A DNA stretch of 32,632 bases from an uncultured Bacteroidota bacterium (GTDB lineage Bacteria > Bacteroidota > Bacteroidia > Chitinophagales > Chitinophagaceae), in the NCBI GenBank assembly GCA_903926855.1, contig CAIYKV010000156.1, forward strand, positions 1 through 32,632, read 5' to 3'. The notes below the pieces were generated by a model, which was given only the letters and a program-made list of their open reading frames with translations, searched no databases and was not told the origin of the DNA. Shown one piece after another: positions 32,626-32,632 of the stretch; position 1 is the stretch's first letter, and every line of letters begins with the position of its first letter. The translations under genes were made by a program, and so were the position numbers.

Positions 32626-32632
32626 TTTGGAT

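Noticed and set aside
1..32632. tRNA, rRNA, CRISPR arrays, insertion sequences, prophage or toxin-antitoxin genes
   Set aside because: All larger intergenic gaps were read on both strands and none shows a tRNA cloverleaf, regularly spaced repeats, transposase or integrase.

Overview
The window looks like a chromosomal segment of a member of the Bacteroidota, most likely family Chitinophagaceae. Evidence: moderate-to-low GC; promoters of the TTTG / TAnnTTTG type (clearest before typA); almost no Shine-Dalgarno sequences; and families typical of the phylum (DUF4270 lipoprotein, DUF4907 protein, SPYS-type outer-membrane barrel, S9 peptidase with TolB-like blades, LytTR regulator). The family-level placement is inferred from protein style, not from a marker gene. 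I see no tRNA, rRNA, CRISPR array, insertion sequence or prophage.

Layout. 1-1030: a small secreted protein behind a roughly 200-nt leader, and a 63-residue cysteine-rich protein. 1032-4204 (minus): translational GTPase typA, then a polytopic NagX/HGSNAT-like acyltransferase. 4292-7815 (plus): DoxX-like membrane protein, secreted or anchored alpha/beta hydrolase, KAS III (FabH) and a diacylglycerol-kinase-family lipid kinase. 7820-11157 (minus): a patatin phospholipase fused to a multi-pass membrane region, behind heme A synthase. 11342-13644: RNase HII, a YciO-type Sua5/YrdC protein, a gene-free 390-bp stretch full of inverted repeats, and an orphan NarL-type response regulator. 13674-18732: a 2-oxoacid:ferredoxin oxidoreductase beta subunit with no alpha neighbour, an AhpD-like protein, an S9 peptidase and an N-acetylmuramoyl-L-alanine amidase.

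18864-23137 is the most distinctive block: a divergent pair of two-gene units, DUF4270 lipoprotein plus outer-membrane barrel leftward and Kelch-repeat lipoprotein plus DUF4907 protein rightward. All four products are predicted to lie in the envelope, and no function is assigned to the set. It is followed by a LytTR regulator whose receiver domain has lost key residues. 24171-27321 holds an acyl-CoA dehydrogenase behind a MarR regulator, with a clear palindromic operator and overlapping divergent promoters toward an alpha/beta hydrolase. 27404-32625 holds a GT2 glycosyltransferase, a solitary DppC-type permease, and a leftward Lrp/AsnC - Wzz - O-antigen-ligase unit suggesting surface polysaccharide production.

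Most genes are ordinary housekeeping or envelope genes. The items most worth checking are the DUF4270/Kelch/DUF4907 locus, the G8 homopolymer inside the patatin oxyanion hole, the degenerate LytTR receiver, the MarR operator, and the structured gap at 12706-12817.
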